This document shows positions 37,501 to 47,390 of a stretch of 64,000 nucleotides of DNA, in pieces. Each line of letters begins with the position of its first letter. Within the stretch, counting starts at the first letter, position 1. The notes beneath the pieces are model-generated. The model did not search any database. It was not told the origin of the DNA and worked only from the letters and a program-made list of their open reading frames with translations. A program made the translations under genes and the position numbers. This stretch comes from Nitrospira sp. (GTDB lineage Bacteria > Nitrospirota > Nitrospiria > Nitrospirales > Nitrospiraceae), in the NCBI GenBank assembly GCA_019636815.1, contig JAHBWT010000006.1, forward strand, positions 31,291 through 95,290, in the 5' to 3' direction.

Positions 37501-37671
37501 AGAAGATTTCTCACATTGTAGAACGACTTGACCAAACCGCCGCGCCGCTCTGTTGGGCGACGCGGCGCAACTCAAACGAAGACGCGTCGTGCGAGAATTC
37601 CCCGACGCGTCCATGTAAAATACTAAGCACAGTACACACGCTTCTCAAGTACGGTCTTCTAGGATACCGCT

Positions 37672-38004
37672 ATGACCAAACAAATCGGTTGCCCGACTGA
37701 AATCACGCTCGATGTGATCTCGGGTCGTTGGAAGGTGATGGTCATTTTCTGGTTGCTCCAAGAAAAACGGCGGTTCAATCAGCTCCAACGTGACCTGTCC
37801 GGGATCACGCATCGGACGCTTGCCAAGCAACTCAAGGAGATGGAAGCCGACGGTTTGGTGGAACGAGAGGACTTCGGCGAGACCCCTCCTCGCGTAGAGT
37901 ATAGGCTGACGCCGCTCGGGCGGTCACTGGAGCCAGTGCTAGCGGCTATGCACGAATGGGCGCTACAGCATGGAGCCGAGGTCCGTCGTTCGACGAACGA
38001 GTAG
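37672..38004 (+). CDS. HxlR-family transcriptional regulator
   Basis: 110 residues. IGCPTEITLDVISGRWKVMVIFWLLQEKRRFNQLQRDLSGITHRTLAKQLKEMEADGLVER is the HxlR winged-helix signature, with a cysteine near the start that is a possible redox or electrophile sensor. It probably controls the divergent acetyltransferase gene, as HxlR regulators commonly act on adjacent targets. The ATG at 37672 follows an unremarkable leader. Confidence 0.93.
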   Translation: MTKQIGCPTEITLDVISGRWKVMVIFWLLQEKRRFNQLQRDLSGITHRTLAKQLKEMEADGLVEREDFGETPPRVEYRLTPLGRSLEPVLAAMHEWALQHGAEVRRSTNE

Positions 38005-38215
38005 CTTGTCTGCTAGAACAGGTCATCTTCGCAATAGACAGCCCACCCGCGACACATGCCAGCACGGTTAACGATTGGGCTGCTCCACCAGCATCGAGGA
38101 ACGGAAGAGCCTTCCCAAGGACTTTGCTGGAAGATTCATATTCGATACTTTCGGTGACCCAAAGAGAGGAAACACGCGGTGTGAAACTTGCGTATCAACC
38201 GGCGAGCGGAGCGTG

Positions 38216-39775
38216 TCACCGTTTGCCATCATAGCCCCGTTCTTTCCAGCGCTCCAGGAGTTGGATCCGCTTCCGAAGCTGCTCAACCGTCGCCTGATCG
38301 ACGCGGCTGCCGGTGCGGGCGATCAATTCCGCATTGAGTCGTCGATGATCGATTCCGCTATTTCTGGCGACCGTGCCGACGAGCAATCGGTGAAGATCTC
38401 GCAAGTCCTGCTTTTGCGCGTGGAGTGACACTGCCGGTTCGGAAACGGCAACCCCATCGCTCTCTCCTCGCGTCTCGTCTTCGCCGATCAGACTATCCAT
38501 CCTCGCCACCGCCATCAGCGGCATATATTCATTAGTCGAGACCGTGACACGGCCAAACAGGTCTCGCTGCCCAGCCGGCATGATGTCTTCCAACACGTGA
38601 TCGCGCTCCGCCTTGATCTGTTTGGCATAGTGCACCAAGACCGGATCTTTCGGAAGATAGAGCCAGGCCCGTTGCGGTTTTGGAAGTCCCTCTTGCATCC
38701 GAACGAACCGACCGACGACCTGCCGGAAATACATTTCCGTGATCACGTTCGTGCCATAGACTCCGACACGGAGTCGCGGAATATCGACGCCTTCGCTCAC
38801 CATGTTCACCGCCGCCAGCCACTGCTGTTTTTTGTGACCGGCAAACTCTTCGATCGTGCGCGAAGCGGCAGGATCATCCGACACGGCAACGGCTGCTTTC
38901 GTGCCGACGATACGACCGACGAGATCCGCAACCCAGCGGGCGTGTTCCTGATCCATGCACACGATCAAACCGCCGGCATCCGGCTGTTCCTGCTGGCGAA
39001 GACGCGTGAGCTGCGCATGGGCATCGGTGATCACCGGCCCAAGCCAGGTTTCTTGGAGGAGCGCCGTTTTCAGCCGTTCCCGCTGCCGATTGAACGTCAA
39101 CCCGTCCTCAAACGTCGCCTGATGCTCGCGGCCTTCGGATAACCAGCTGAGCTCACCTTCGTAGCTCGGAAAGACGATCGGCCGACAAACGTTGTCACGG
39201 ATCGCGTCGGTATACCCGTAGGCGAAATCAGCCCGGCTTTCTCCCTGCTCATACCGAATAAACGGGATCGGATTGTTATCAGAACGGAACGGGGTGCCGG
39301 AGAGAATCAGCCGAAATACCGCCGGCTCGAATGCCATGCGCAGGGCCTTTCCCCAGTTTTTCCCGTCACCGGCATGGTGCAACTCGTCGAAGATGAGCAT
39401 CGTCTTCTTGCTCTTGCAGACCCCCTGAAAGATCGCCGGTGCCAGACAGACTTGCTGATAGGTGACCACGGCACCGTGATAGTCAGGCGCTTCGGATGTC
39501 TGTTCATTGGTCAGGGTCGGATCGAGCTGTAATCCCATCTTCCCCGCCGCATCCGACCACTGTGTACGAAGGTGATTGGTCGGGCAGACGACCAGCACTC
39601 TACCTGCAGCCTGTTTAATCATAAATTCATGGGCGACACGCAATGCGAAGCGGGTCTTTCCCGCGGCAGGCGTGGCCATGGCCAGAAAATCCTTGGCCTC
39701 ATGGGTGCAGACCGCGGCCAAGGCACGGCTTTGCCAGTCACGAAGGGGCGCCGTCCAGGCGGGCAATGTCTTCAT
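38216..39775 (-). CDS. Superfamily II DEAD/DEAH-type helicase
   Basis: 519 residues. Motif I is PAAGKTRFA (residues 36-44), motif II is FDELHH near 130, and the C-terminal half has AVNMVSEGVDIPRLRVGVYG and RQVVGRFVRM (motifs V and VI). The layout resembles ssl2/type III restriction-like DNA helicases, but no extra nuclease or specificity domain is visible. It is 55 bases downstream of top6A on the same strand, so it probably belongs to the topoisomerase VI transcript. Confidence 0.88.
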   Translation of the reverse strand: MKTLPAWTAPLRDWQSRALAAVCTHEAKDFLAMATPAAGKTRFALRVAHEFMIKQAAGRVLVVCPTNHLRTQWSDAAGKMGLQLDPTLTNEQTSEAPDYHGAVVTYQQVCLAPAIFQGVCKSKKTMLIFDELHHAGDGKNWGKALRMAFEPAVFRLILSGTPFRSDNNPIPFIRYEQGESRADFAYGYTDAIRDNVCRPIVFPSYEGELSWLSEGREHQATFEDGLTFNRQRERLKTALLQETWLGPVITDAHAQLTRLRQQEQPDAGGLIVCMDQEHARWVADLVGRIVGTKAAVAVSDDPAASRTIEEFAGHKKQQWLAAVNMVSEGVDIPRLRVGVYGTNVITEMYFRQVVGRFVRMQEGLPKPQRAWLYLPKDPVLVHYAKQIKAERDHVLEDIMPAGQRDLFGRVTVSTNEYMPLMAVARMDSLIGEDETRGESDGVAVSEPAVSLHAQKQDLRDLHRLLVGTVARNSGIDHRRLNAELIARTGSRVDQATVEQLRKRIQLLERWKERGYDGKR

Positions 39776-39830
39776 AGCCGGTACGTGAGAGAACCAGTCT
39801 GGCTCAACGATGGCACAGATAGGAGGCGGG

Positions 39831-40934
39831 TCAGTCCAGCCAATCTTTTTCTTTGAGTTTCCTCGGCAGATACTTCTTCGTCAGGTATTGAAAGTCCTTA
39901 TTGGCCAAGGCGTCGAGTTCGTACTTCAATCCGCTGGTCAGCATGCGCTTAATCTCCGCCTGCCAGGCCGGTTTCTTGAACCACTGATAGTTCATCAATT
40001 CTTTCGCTCGAGCAATGTCCTTCTCGTTCAACTTGATCCCGACATTGCGCGGGAGCTCGTACCGCTCGGGATCGGCGCTCGACAAGCCCATGAACTTCGC
40101 TTTGGGAATCGCCATGCGCTGGCTCTCGAACGCCAAGTTGATCGAGCCCTGCTTGATGACTGAATAGATATAGTAGCCCCAGGGATCGTTGTCGACCAAG
40201 ACATAGACCGGCAATCGATGTTCTTCGTGGAGCCGCCGAGCCAGACGACGGACACCACGCGGCGGCTGGCCGTTGCCTGTGAGCAAAACACAGTTATACC
40301 GTCGCCAGAACTTGTCTTCCGAAAGACGATTCCACTGCGTTCCTTTTTCGACGAGCAGCACGAAATCCGCCGTGCAGCGCCGAATCTCCAGATACTCAGG
40401 CTCCACGATTGACGGCACCGAATACCCGCCTTTCCCAAGCTTTGAGCAATCGACGCGGTCCCCATCATCACCGAAGACCACGGGCCCGACGATGCTGCCG
40501 CTGTTCTCCGCCCGCACATGTAGCTCTTCCCGGAGCGTGGCAAGGGACACTTCGAGATCTTCGATCACAGGATCGGATTCATCCTGCGTGTCGAAGGTAT
40601 TCTCATGTGAGTTTTTGATCGTATGTTTCGTGCGGTAATAAATTTCTCGAAGCGAGGTCGTCAGATCGGCTCGCTGCAACTCGGAGAGCGCATCGGCCAC
40701 GAGCACCGTCTGCATAAATTTCTTCGCCATGCCGACGTTGAAAAACGACCGCTCCTGCTTCTTGCCGCCCATCTCGATCAGGCCCTTCCGCTCATTGAAG
40801 GCCACGTTTGACAGGGCGCGAATTGGAATTTGAAACGTGGGGTCTTTTGACCTCTCGGCCGACTGGATCACGATATCAGCCAGACCGATCAACTTCTTCT
40901 CGACCGGCGTGGTTTTCTTGGTTTTGGTCGTCAT
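39831..40934 (-). CDS. top6A: DNA topoisomerase VI subunit A (Spo11-like)
   Basis: 367 residues. The 5Y-CAP-type segment SLREIYYRTKHT (Tyr99-Tyr100; the second is presumably the catalytic Tyr) is followed by a Toprim domain: FVLLVEKGTQWNRL (Glu196) and VYVLVDNDPWGYYIY (Asp248, Asp250, metal-binding DxD). C-terminal KDIARAKELMNYQWF is typical of Top6A/Spo11. It cleaves both strands of DNA and, with Top6B, relaxes or decatenates. It overlaps top6B by 4 bases. The enzyme is typical of archaea and plants and is scattered in bacteria. Confidence 0.93.
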   Translation of the reverse strand: MTTKTKKTTPVEKKLIGLADIVIQSAERSKDPTFQIPIRALSNVAFNERKGLIEMGGKKQERSFFNVGMAKKFMQTVLVADALSELQRADLTTSLREIYYRTKHTIKNSHENTFDTQDESDPVIEDLEVSLATLREELHVRAENSGSIVGPVVFGDDGDRVDCSKLGKGGYSVPSIVEPEYLEIRRCTADFVLLVEKGTQWNRLSEDKFWRRYNCVLLTGNGQPPRGVRRLARRLHEEHRLPVYVLVDNDPWGYYIYSVIKQGSINLAFESQRMAIPKAKFMGLSSADPERYELPRNVGIKLNEKDIARAKELMNYQWFKKPAWQAEIKRMLTSGLKYELDALANKDFQYLTKKYLPRKLKEKDWLD

Positions 40935-43036
40935 GATGTCCTATTGTGTTTCTTCGAAGCCACCGTCTTGGCCGGCTTGGGAGATTTTCCGCCTGATCGG
41001 TTCTTGGCCTTGGACTCACCAGGAGAGAGCGTGACCTGACCAGATTGCGCAGTCCTCATGTTCGGCCTGTGGGTTGTCCTACTCGACTTGGTGGGGTCCT
41101 CTTTCAAAGCAGGCTCATCGGCCGGCGTTGGGTCGCCACGAAGGTTCGGCTCCGCTGTCGGAACCACGAGCCCCTGATCCGACTCAACCTGCGTGGCCAA
41201 TGCCGTTTCGCCCTCCACGCCATCCGCTGTGACGATGATGGAATGGGGTAGGCCTTCAGGACCGGCCCCGGTTTTTCCGAGTGCTTCGTCGGTTTTCATT
41301 CCGCCTGTGCGAGAGGTCGCGATCTTCTGGAGCTGCTCTTTCAGTTTTTGCTTCGGCAGCGTCCCTCCCTTGAGTCGGTTGCACGCCTCAACGACCTCTT
41401 CAATGTACAGTTCAAAAATATTTCGCCGCCGAAATTCGCTGGCCGCTCGTTCACGTCGGCGCACGAAGAGTCCCAGCCGCCGGCCGCACTCGCGAAGCGC
41501 CAGGGTGATTTCCTTTTGGATTTCGTCGTAATCGGCGATCGCTTCCTTGGACTCACTGGTAAACGGCACCCACACCGACGCCATGTGGACGAAGATCACC
41601 ATCGGGCCACCCGGAAGGGCGCCACGTGACTGCGTCAAGCCATAGTTTTTCCAGCCCGTGCTCAGCACGGCTTTGAACGTGGAACAGGCCGACTGCTGGT
41701 ACAGCAGCGGAACCCGATTGGCGTAGCGGATCACACGGGCGAGTTCCGAATCCTCCTCTTCGTGTTCGCCTTCTGCCTTCGGCATGGCCGGCTGCTGCGG
41801 TCTATTTTGGTCCTGAGGTCTATTCCCGTACGCCAGACCGGCCTCGATGATGAACGGGTTGCCTCGATAGACCGACGGCGGGCGGCTGACTGCCGTGTAA
41901 AACTCGCCTTTGATCTGTTTATAGAGCCCTGCGAGGATCGCCTTCTCGCCGATCGGAGAAATACAGTTGGTCGGCGGCGCCATGATTTTCGTTTCTTGCA
42001 ACGTCCTATAGAGCGTTTCTGCGACCGGGCCTTTCAACTCACGGGGCTTGTCTTCAGGCGAGACCTTCGCCGCTTTGCAGATCTCATCGGCGAGTTGCGG
42101 CGACACACGGCAAAAATCCCCGGCGAGAAACCCGGACAAGGTATGGCTCTTGGTGTCCTGCAACATCTTGAGGAGCATGCCGAACTCGATCCCGTAGGGA
42201 TGCGGCTTGATCTCGCGTGGTTGAGGCGGTAACTCATGGTAGGTCCGGGGATATTCTTTCGTCTCCCCCTCGGGAGTCCGGTAGATCAATTTCACATGCG
42301 GATTGGCGATGGAAGTTTGCTCCAACCATTCATCGACCGACGCGCGACCCTTTTGATACTTGCCTTCGACCTCCAGCGTGACTTGGGTGCCCCGTGGCTG
42401 CTCCCAGTCGATCTGTTTGTTCTCATGAACCAACGGCTCGTTCTTCTTCGTATCAATCTGGACTTCGAAGAAATGCGCGGCGGCTTTAGGACCGATGCGC
42501 GAAATAATTTTTACCGGTTTTCCGGTTGTCAGCTGCCCATACATACCGGCCGCCGAGATACCGATCCCCTGTTGGCCTCGGCTCATCCGTAACCGATGGA
42601 ACTTAGACCCATAGAGGAGCTTTGCAAAGATTCGCGGAATTTGCTGGCGAACGATGCCCGGCCCGTTATCGGTAACCGTGATACGAAACCGGTTTGCCTG
42701 GCTGGGCGCCACTGGTTCTCCATTCGACATGACCTCCAGCTTCACCGTCACGTCGGGAAGAATCCCGGCTTCTTCACAGGCATCGAGCGCGTTATCGACG
42801 GCCTCCTTGACGCAGGTCAGCAACGCTTTGCGCGGATTGTCGAATCCGAGCAGATGCCGGTTCTTCGTAAAAAATTCCGAGACAGAAATTTCCCGCTGAC
42901 GAGCCCCCATCTCGACCGCAGTAACCCGCTCTGCCGCTTTGGCGGCGGCTGGCTTCTTTGGGGCTGGTTCAGGATTGGCTCGAGGAACGGAAGATTTCGA
43001 ATCAGGACCTGATGCGGAGTCTTTCTTTTTTCCCAT
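40931..43036 (-). CDS. top6B: DNA topoisomerase VI subunit B (GHKL ATPase)
   Basis: 701 residues, long for the family (usually 500-650). After a 45-residue basic, low-complexity tail comes the GHKL fold: CVKEAVDNALDACEEA (Glu78, Asn82), VTDNGPGI (Asp123) and SRGQQGIGISAAGMY (ATP lid). The transducer region has NCISPIGEKA (switch-type) and later GTLPKQKLKEQLQ. The final 100 residues are low complexity and basic. ATP binding dimerises the subunits and drives strand passage. It starts after GAGAGGGTGA and is followed by top6A with an ATGA overlap. Confidence 0.94.
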   Translation of the reverse strand: MGKKKDSASGPDSKSSVPRANPEPAPKKPAAAKAAERVTAVEMGARQREISVSEFFTKNRHLLGFDNPRKALLTCVKEAVDNALDACEEAGILPDVTVKLEVMSNGEPVAPSQANRFRITVTDNGPGIVRQQIPRIFAKLLYGSKFHRLRMSRGQQGIGISAAGMYGQLTTGKPVKIISRIGPKAAAHFFEVQIDTKKNEPLVHENKQIDWEQPRGTQVTLEVEGKYQKGRASVDEWLEQTSIANPHVKLIYRTPEGETKEYPRTYHELPPQPREIKPHPYGIEFGMLLKMLQDTKSHTLSGFLAGDFCRVSPQLADEICKAAKVSPEDKPRELKGPVAETLYRTLQETKIMAPPTNCISPIGEKAILAGLYKQIKGEFYTAVSRPPSVYRGNPFIIEAGLAYGNRPQDQNRPQQPAMPKAEGEHEEEDSELARVIRYANRVPLLYQQSACSTFKAVLSTGWKNYGLTQSRGALPGGPMVIFVHMASVWVPFTSESKEAIADYDEIQKEITLALRECGRRLGLFVRRRERAASEFRRRNIFELYIEEVVEACNRLKGGTLPKQKLKEQLQKIATSRTGGMKTDEALGKTGAGPEGLPHSIIVTADGVEGETALATQVESDQGLVVPTAEPNLRGDPTPADEPALKEDPTKSSRTTHRPNMRTAQSGQVTLSPGESKAKNRSGGKSPKPAKTVASKKHNRTS

Positions 43037-43153
43037 TCACCCTCTCAGCAAGCAATCGTTGATTGTTTGGTACCATAAAACTTTCCAGGAAACAATGGGA
43101 CCAATCGGTGAATGAGCAGAACGAAGAAAGACCTCTGCGCGCAACGAATCGCC

Positions 43154-45406
43154 TTAGCGGGTCACGGAGGGATCTCGCAGGTAGTGCGCAGGCTCCATTG
43201 TCTCGACGGACCACACGAGCACCTTTCGGTCGAGTGTGCCGACGATCAAATATTTTCCGTCGCTCGTCCAATGAAGATGATAGGGAGTTTTCACGTGGAA
43301 GGCCTTCTTCTTTGCCCGAGCTGAAAGATCCCACACGGCGAGATGCTCTCCGACACGGGTGGCAACCCATCGATGCAAAGGGTCGACGGCCATCGAGACC
43401 CCCAGTGCGACGATCGGTCCGTTCTCAATCGCTTCGGTATCCCGCTTGGAGAAGGTATCCAAACTCGCCAAGACTTTGTTGCGCGTAGTATCCCACACGG
43501 CAAGCGTCAACGCGTTTGAATCATGAGCGCGCGTTGTCGTTGCAACAAACGGACGATTCCATCCAAGTCCGGACCAGGCAGCGGGCAATCCGACCGGCTC
43601 CTCCACCGGTTTCCATGTCGAGATATCCCAGACAACACGGCCGGTCCGGGACGTCGTGAGCAAAAAGGGGCTTCCGTCCAGCAAGTTCAGAGTCTCCACC
43701 ATGTCCCCTTCGGGTGCCCGCTTTCTGAGACAACCTTTCGGATCGCAGGTAAGAGAGTAGCCGGCATGTACCAGCTCTCTGATAACCGCTCGAACCAATA
43801 CATCCCACACGAGGACTCGCGGTTGTTTGCCGGCAATGACGAGAAATCGGTTGCCGGAGAGAAATTGGAGCGCGTTGATCTGCCCCTGCCCGCTTGCATA
43901 GAACGGAAATTCCTTCCAGCTCTGCGTGTCCCACAACCGTATCTCTCCTTGGGTCGTCCCAGCGGCCAGAATTGCGCCGTCGGCGCTGAACGCCAGTGCG
44001 CTCGCCGGTGCAGACAAAACCAGCTGACGCAGGAGCATTCCCTGTCCCGGATCCCAAATTTTGAGTAACCCGTCATCACCACTCGTGACAAGTAGATTGG
44101 CACTGGGGGAGGTTGCCAGCGCACGCAACGCCCGCGCATGCACAAATGCCGGACCGGCTTCAGGAGGGGATGACGCGATAGGCTTTGCGGACAACTCAAC
44201 ATCAATTACTGGCAGGGCGGGACGTTTGGCCAACACTTTTGCCTGAGACTGAGTGGGGTCAAGCACCAGTTCCGGTGAGCGGGTTTCCACATCCCACACT
44301 GAGATGTTGCCGTCCACGTCCGGATTCAGGCCACCCTTCAGCCCAACCACAATCTTCGATCCGGCCGGCGACCATCTGAGCAATGAGATGCGCGGATCCA
44401 TGTTTCGACAATCGTGGCCGCACAGATCCGGCAACATGACGCCGGTGCGTAAGTCCCAGATCTGTACCGTGCCGAGTTGTGCGGACTGTCTAACCAAATA
44501 CTCACCATCGTCCGATATATCGACGGCGGCAAGATCCAAAGGAGACGGCCCACCTCGCGCTTGATCGGGATGGTTCATTTGGGTCAAGGACACCAACTTG
44601 CCCGTGTCGGTGTCGAGCAGCGCATAACTCTTCTCTCCATTACTGACCACCAGTCGATGGCCATCGCGAGAAAATCGACGAGGAATGAGAGGCCCATGGC
44701 CTTCCTCAACGGTCGTCAGTGTGGCTCGTCCACGTACCAATGCCTCCACCGTATCGATGAAAAGAATCGTGTTCCCAGCGGCGGCGGCCAATGTCGACCC
44801 ATCCGGCGAGAAAAGGAGATCGAGCGGTTTTCCACCTTTGATGGTCATATCGCGAATCGTCGCACCCGTGAGGTCGTGCAAGCGAATCGCACTTCCCTGG
44901 CCGACCGCCAGTAACGTCGTATCAGGCGACGCGACCACCGAATGAGCCTCTGTCTTGGCATCCAACGGAATGTGCTTGAGTGGGATCACCTTCTTCCCGA
45001 TTTGCCAGACCGACACGGCGTCCTGGCCGTGTCGGAGCACCATCCGATCGGTCTCCCTCGAGTAGGCGAGCAAGGTATAGGGCTGGCGCGATTCCTGTGG
45101 AACCGTCGCCACCGACTCTTGGGTCTTCCAATCGTAAATAACGACGTCGTGTTTCACACACAGCACCCAGCCGTCTTGCTTCAGCAAGGCGACCTGGTGA
45201 CAGGAGGCGAGTGGAACCTTGGCAACGAGTGCCTTGGACTCAAGATCCCAGAGGACGAGGTTATCCATCTGGATCAGCAGTAAACGCCCATTTTGTAAGA
45301 ACACCGTAGGAATGTGTGAGAGAGACGCCTCCGCATGCCGGATCGATGGACTAAGGAGAAGAAGGAGAAGGATGGACGCTAGTGACAGGACTTTCAGCTG
45401 GTTCAT
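43154..45406 (-). CDS. Secreted WD40-repeat protein
   Basis: 750 residues from ATG 45406. The signal peptide LKVLSLASILLLLLLSPSIRHAEA is clear. At least eight WD40 blades are visible, for example DISDDGEYLVRQSAQLG...IWDLRTG, LATSPSANLLVTSGDDGLLKIWD, ALAFSADGAILAAGTTQGEIRLWD and HWTSDGKYLIVGTLDRKVLVW. No catalytic domain is seen. It is probably a periplasmic or cell-surface scaffold. It lies 117 bases upstream of top6B, which may or may not share its promoter. Confidence 0.88.
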   Translation of the reverse strand: MNQLKVLSLASILLLLLLSPSIRHAEASLSHIPTVFLQNGRLLLIQMDNLVLWDLESKALVAKVPLASCHQVALLKQDGWVLCVKHDVVIYDWKTQESVATVPQESRQPYTLLAYSRETDRMVLRHGQDAVSVWQIGKKVIPLKHIPLDAKTEAHSVVASPDTTLLAVGQGSAIRLHDLTGATIRDMTIKGGKPLDLLFSPDGSTLAAAAGNTILFIDTVEALVRGRATLTTVEEGHGPLIPRRFSRDGHRLVVSNGEKSYALLDTDTGKLVSLTQMNHPDQARGGPSPLDLAAVDISDDGEYLVRQSAQLGTVQIWDLRTGVMLPDLCGHDCRNMDPRISLLRWSPAGSKIVVGLKGGLNPDVDGNISVWDVETRSPELVLDPTQSQAKVLAKRPALPVIDVELSAKPIASSPPEAGPAFVHARALRALATSPSANLLVTSGDDGLLKIWDPGQGMLLRQLVLSAPASALAFSADGAILAAGTTQGEIRLWDTQSWKEFPFYASGQGQINALQFLSGNRFLVIAGKQPRVLVWDVLVRAVIRELVHAGYSLTCDPKGCLRKRAPEGDMVETLNLLDGSPFLLTTSRTGRVVWDISTWKPVEEPVGLPAAWSGLGWNRPFVATTTRAHDSNALTLAVWDTTRNKVLASLDTFSKRDTEAIENGPIVALGVSMAVDPLHRWVATRVGEHLAVWDLSARAKKKAFHVKTPYHLHWTSDGKYLIVGTLDRKVLVWSVETMEPAHYLRDPSVTR

Positions 45407-45513
45407 ATGCGGCTTCCGACGTTTCACGTGCGATCACTTCTGTGAGCCTGATGTTCAAAAGACCGGCTGGTAATTCGTGCAAGATTCTCCAAACCCTCAC
45501 TCCTTCGTCGCTA

Positions 45514-46008
45514 CTACGGTGTATTGGATCGATGCGTGCTCGGCGTGACTTCTACCTCCGCTGAGTGTTTTGCTGTCGGCAACACATCGACGAAATGTTC
45601 GACGCCCCGCTCATCCTTCCAGCGCTGCACAGGAGCCTTGGCAACCGACTGAGCACCATCGAACGTTTGCCAGGCACTCGTGAGCGTTGCTTGGTTTGGG
45701 CTGAGACGTTCCATCTTCGGTTGGACCGCTAAATCCTTGTGCGAGCGAGGCGTCACCGACGGTCCCGGTGCGGGGCGCCCCTCAGCTCGGGAGAGCTCCG
45801 GCATCGTCGACTTCGGTGTGGCCTTCTTCGGCGGCGTGGATCGAGGAGCGGGCCTTACCACTGGACCCGACTTCTTCTGCGGCATAGGAGGAGGTGCATC
45901 TGAAATATGGAGATTCCCTTCCTCATCAGTCCATTTATAGAGTTCCGCGGAGCCGATAATCGGCCATAGAAGGAAGCCGACGATGACGCCAAGGGTGAAG
46001 AGTTTCAT
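45514..46008 (-). CDS. DUF4124-domain secreted protein
   Basis: 164 residues. A signal peptide (LFTLGVIVGFLLWPIIGSA) leads to ELYKWTDEEGNLHISDAPPP, the DUF4124 signature, and a second, weaker copy near the C-terminus: VQRWKDERGVEHFVDVLP. The linker is Pro/Lys/Ser-rich. DUF4124 proteins are small envelope proteins of unknown role, thought to bind cell wall or other envelope components. Confidence 0.85.
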   Translation of the reverse strand: MKLFTLGVIVGFLLWPIIGSAELYKWTDEEGNLHISDAPPPMPQKKSGPVVRPAPRSTPPKKATPKSTMPELSRAEGRPAPGPSVTPRSHKDLAVQPKMERLSPNQATLTSAWQTFDGAQSVAKAPVQRWKDERGVEHFVDVLPTAKHSAEVEVTPSTHRSNTP

Positions 46009-46470
46009 CTTGCCGAATCGCCGCAGTCGCCAGATGACGCGTCAATTGACCAAAGTATAGCAGGCGGTTGTATTCGCGCCTGGCCACACTGAGCACGACG
46101 ATCGCTTGGTCAAAATCAAGTGCCGGCCGGGAATTTGGATGGAAGATAAATATGGACGTTTAGGGTGGGAGGAGCACGCACCTAACCGAGGACGATTAGG
46201 TACGGCGGCGATCTCGGGAGGACTTTAGGCTTCCCAGTTCAAGCTGGTCTTGCACACCATCCTCGCGCTTGATCTCCTTTTGAACCATATTCCCTCGGGG
46301 CGTTAACTCCTCCCACCCATGTACGATAGGCTTCATGCGGAGACGAGTCAAGAGGTGCGGACGATTCGACTCGTCGAGTTTCGTCATGTGGCGATTGTCT
46401 GAATTCGGATGGTATGTTGTTGACGCAGGTATTGAAGAGTCCGAGTGTCTTACTAATCTGGAGAGAGCCG
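46009..46470. other. Intergenic region
   Basis: About 460 bases. A minus-strand frame ending at 46196 contains HLLTRLRMKPIVHGWEELTP and then PRGNMVQKEI, which could be a 64-residue protein starting at ATG 46387, but no ribosome site precedes it and I know no family. Otherwise nothing stands out. Confidence 0.35.
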
Positions 46471-47013
46471 ATGGCCGCAGCATCGACGAGTCAGGGCGTT
46501 CAACAAGCGTGGTCGGCGCTGGTAAAAGGAGTGCGAACGGCCGTCTTGTTGACGCTACGAAACGGACGGCCGTTTGGGTCACACGTACCCTACGTGTTCG
46601 GATCGGATTGGACGAGGGCCTATCTGCACCTCAGTCGACTGGCGCTCCACACGCAGCATCTACTCGATGATCCCCGAGTTTCGCTGTTTATCGCGGAAAC
46701 GGATGGGCCGGAGAAGAATCCTCTCGCGTTGAGACGCTTGAATCTTCAAGGTGAGGCAGCGATATTTTCTCCCGATGCGCCGACGTATGAGCAGATCAAA
46801 CGGCGATATTTAGAGCGGTTCCCACAAGCCGAAATGATGTTCAGTTTCGGTGACTTCGCCCTCTGGGAATTGCGGCTTGCGGAGGCCCACGTCGTGCTCG
46901 GCTTCGGTCAGGCCTTCGCCTCGACCGCAGCCACCCCGTCCAGATGGGTGCATCAGAAAGTGAACCAGCCTTCGAGGAGGAAAGAGCGATCGTCAGAAGA
47001 GCTGCTTAGCTAG
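46471..47013 (+). CDS. Pyridoxamine-phosphate-oxidase-like (HugZ-like) FMN split-barrel protein
   Basis: 180 residues from ATG 46471. TAVLLTLRNGRPFGSHVPYVF, then LALHTQHLLDDPRVSLFIAE, then FQFG-like SFGDFALWELRLAEAHVV-LGFGQAF. This is the HugZ/PPOX-related split barrel that binds FMN or haem. It may reduce or degrade haem or F420-like substrates. No partner is adjacent. Confidence 0.8.
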   Translation: MAAASTSQGVQQAWSALVKGVRTAVLLTLRNGRPFGSHVPYVFGSDWTRAYLHLSRLALHTQHLLDDPRVSLFIAETDGPEKNPLALRRLNLQGEAAIFSPDAPTYEQIKRRYLERFPQAEMMFSFGDFALWELRLAEAHVVLGFGQAFASTAATPSRWVHQKVNQPSRRKERSSEELLS

Positions 47014-47390
47014 CATAGATGGACTACTCTCACAGCCAAACATTTTACGAACAAAGTATACCTTGGTCTTCCGAGAACGCTGGCTTCTAACCTCCTTGTT
47101 ATCTTCCCAAGGAAGGGTATATGAATCAAATCTCCGGTTCTCAATGTGGTCGCCGAGATCAAATTCGCAGATGAGTTGTTGATAAATGCCACCAATGGGA
47201 TCCCCCCAACGTGCGAATCCTACTGCATGGGCAGCGACCATGATTCATTCTTCCAGCCGCTGCAGAGTTGAGCATTCTGCCGGAGACCACCTTTCCATTT
47301 CCCCACACCATGATGCTGCTTTGCTGACCATGAATTGGGCGTTGTCAACAATCTGTAGGGCGATCAGTCCTATTTTTAGGGAGAGACGCG
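47014..47390. other. Intergenic region before the protease unit
   Basis: About 375 bases. An 82-codon minus-strand frame at 46993-47241 shows no recognised pattern and no ribosome site. No clear repeats. Confidence 0.45.
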
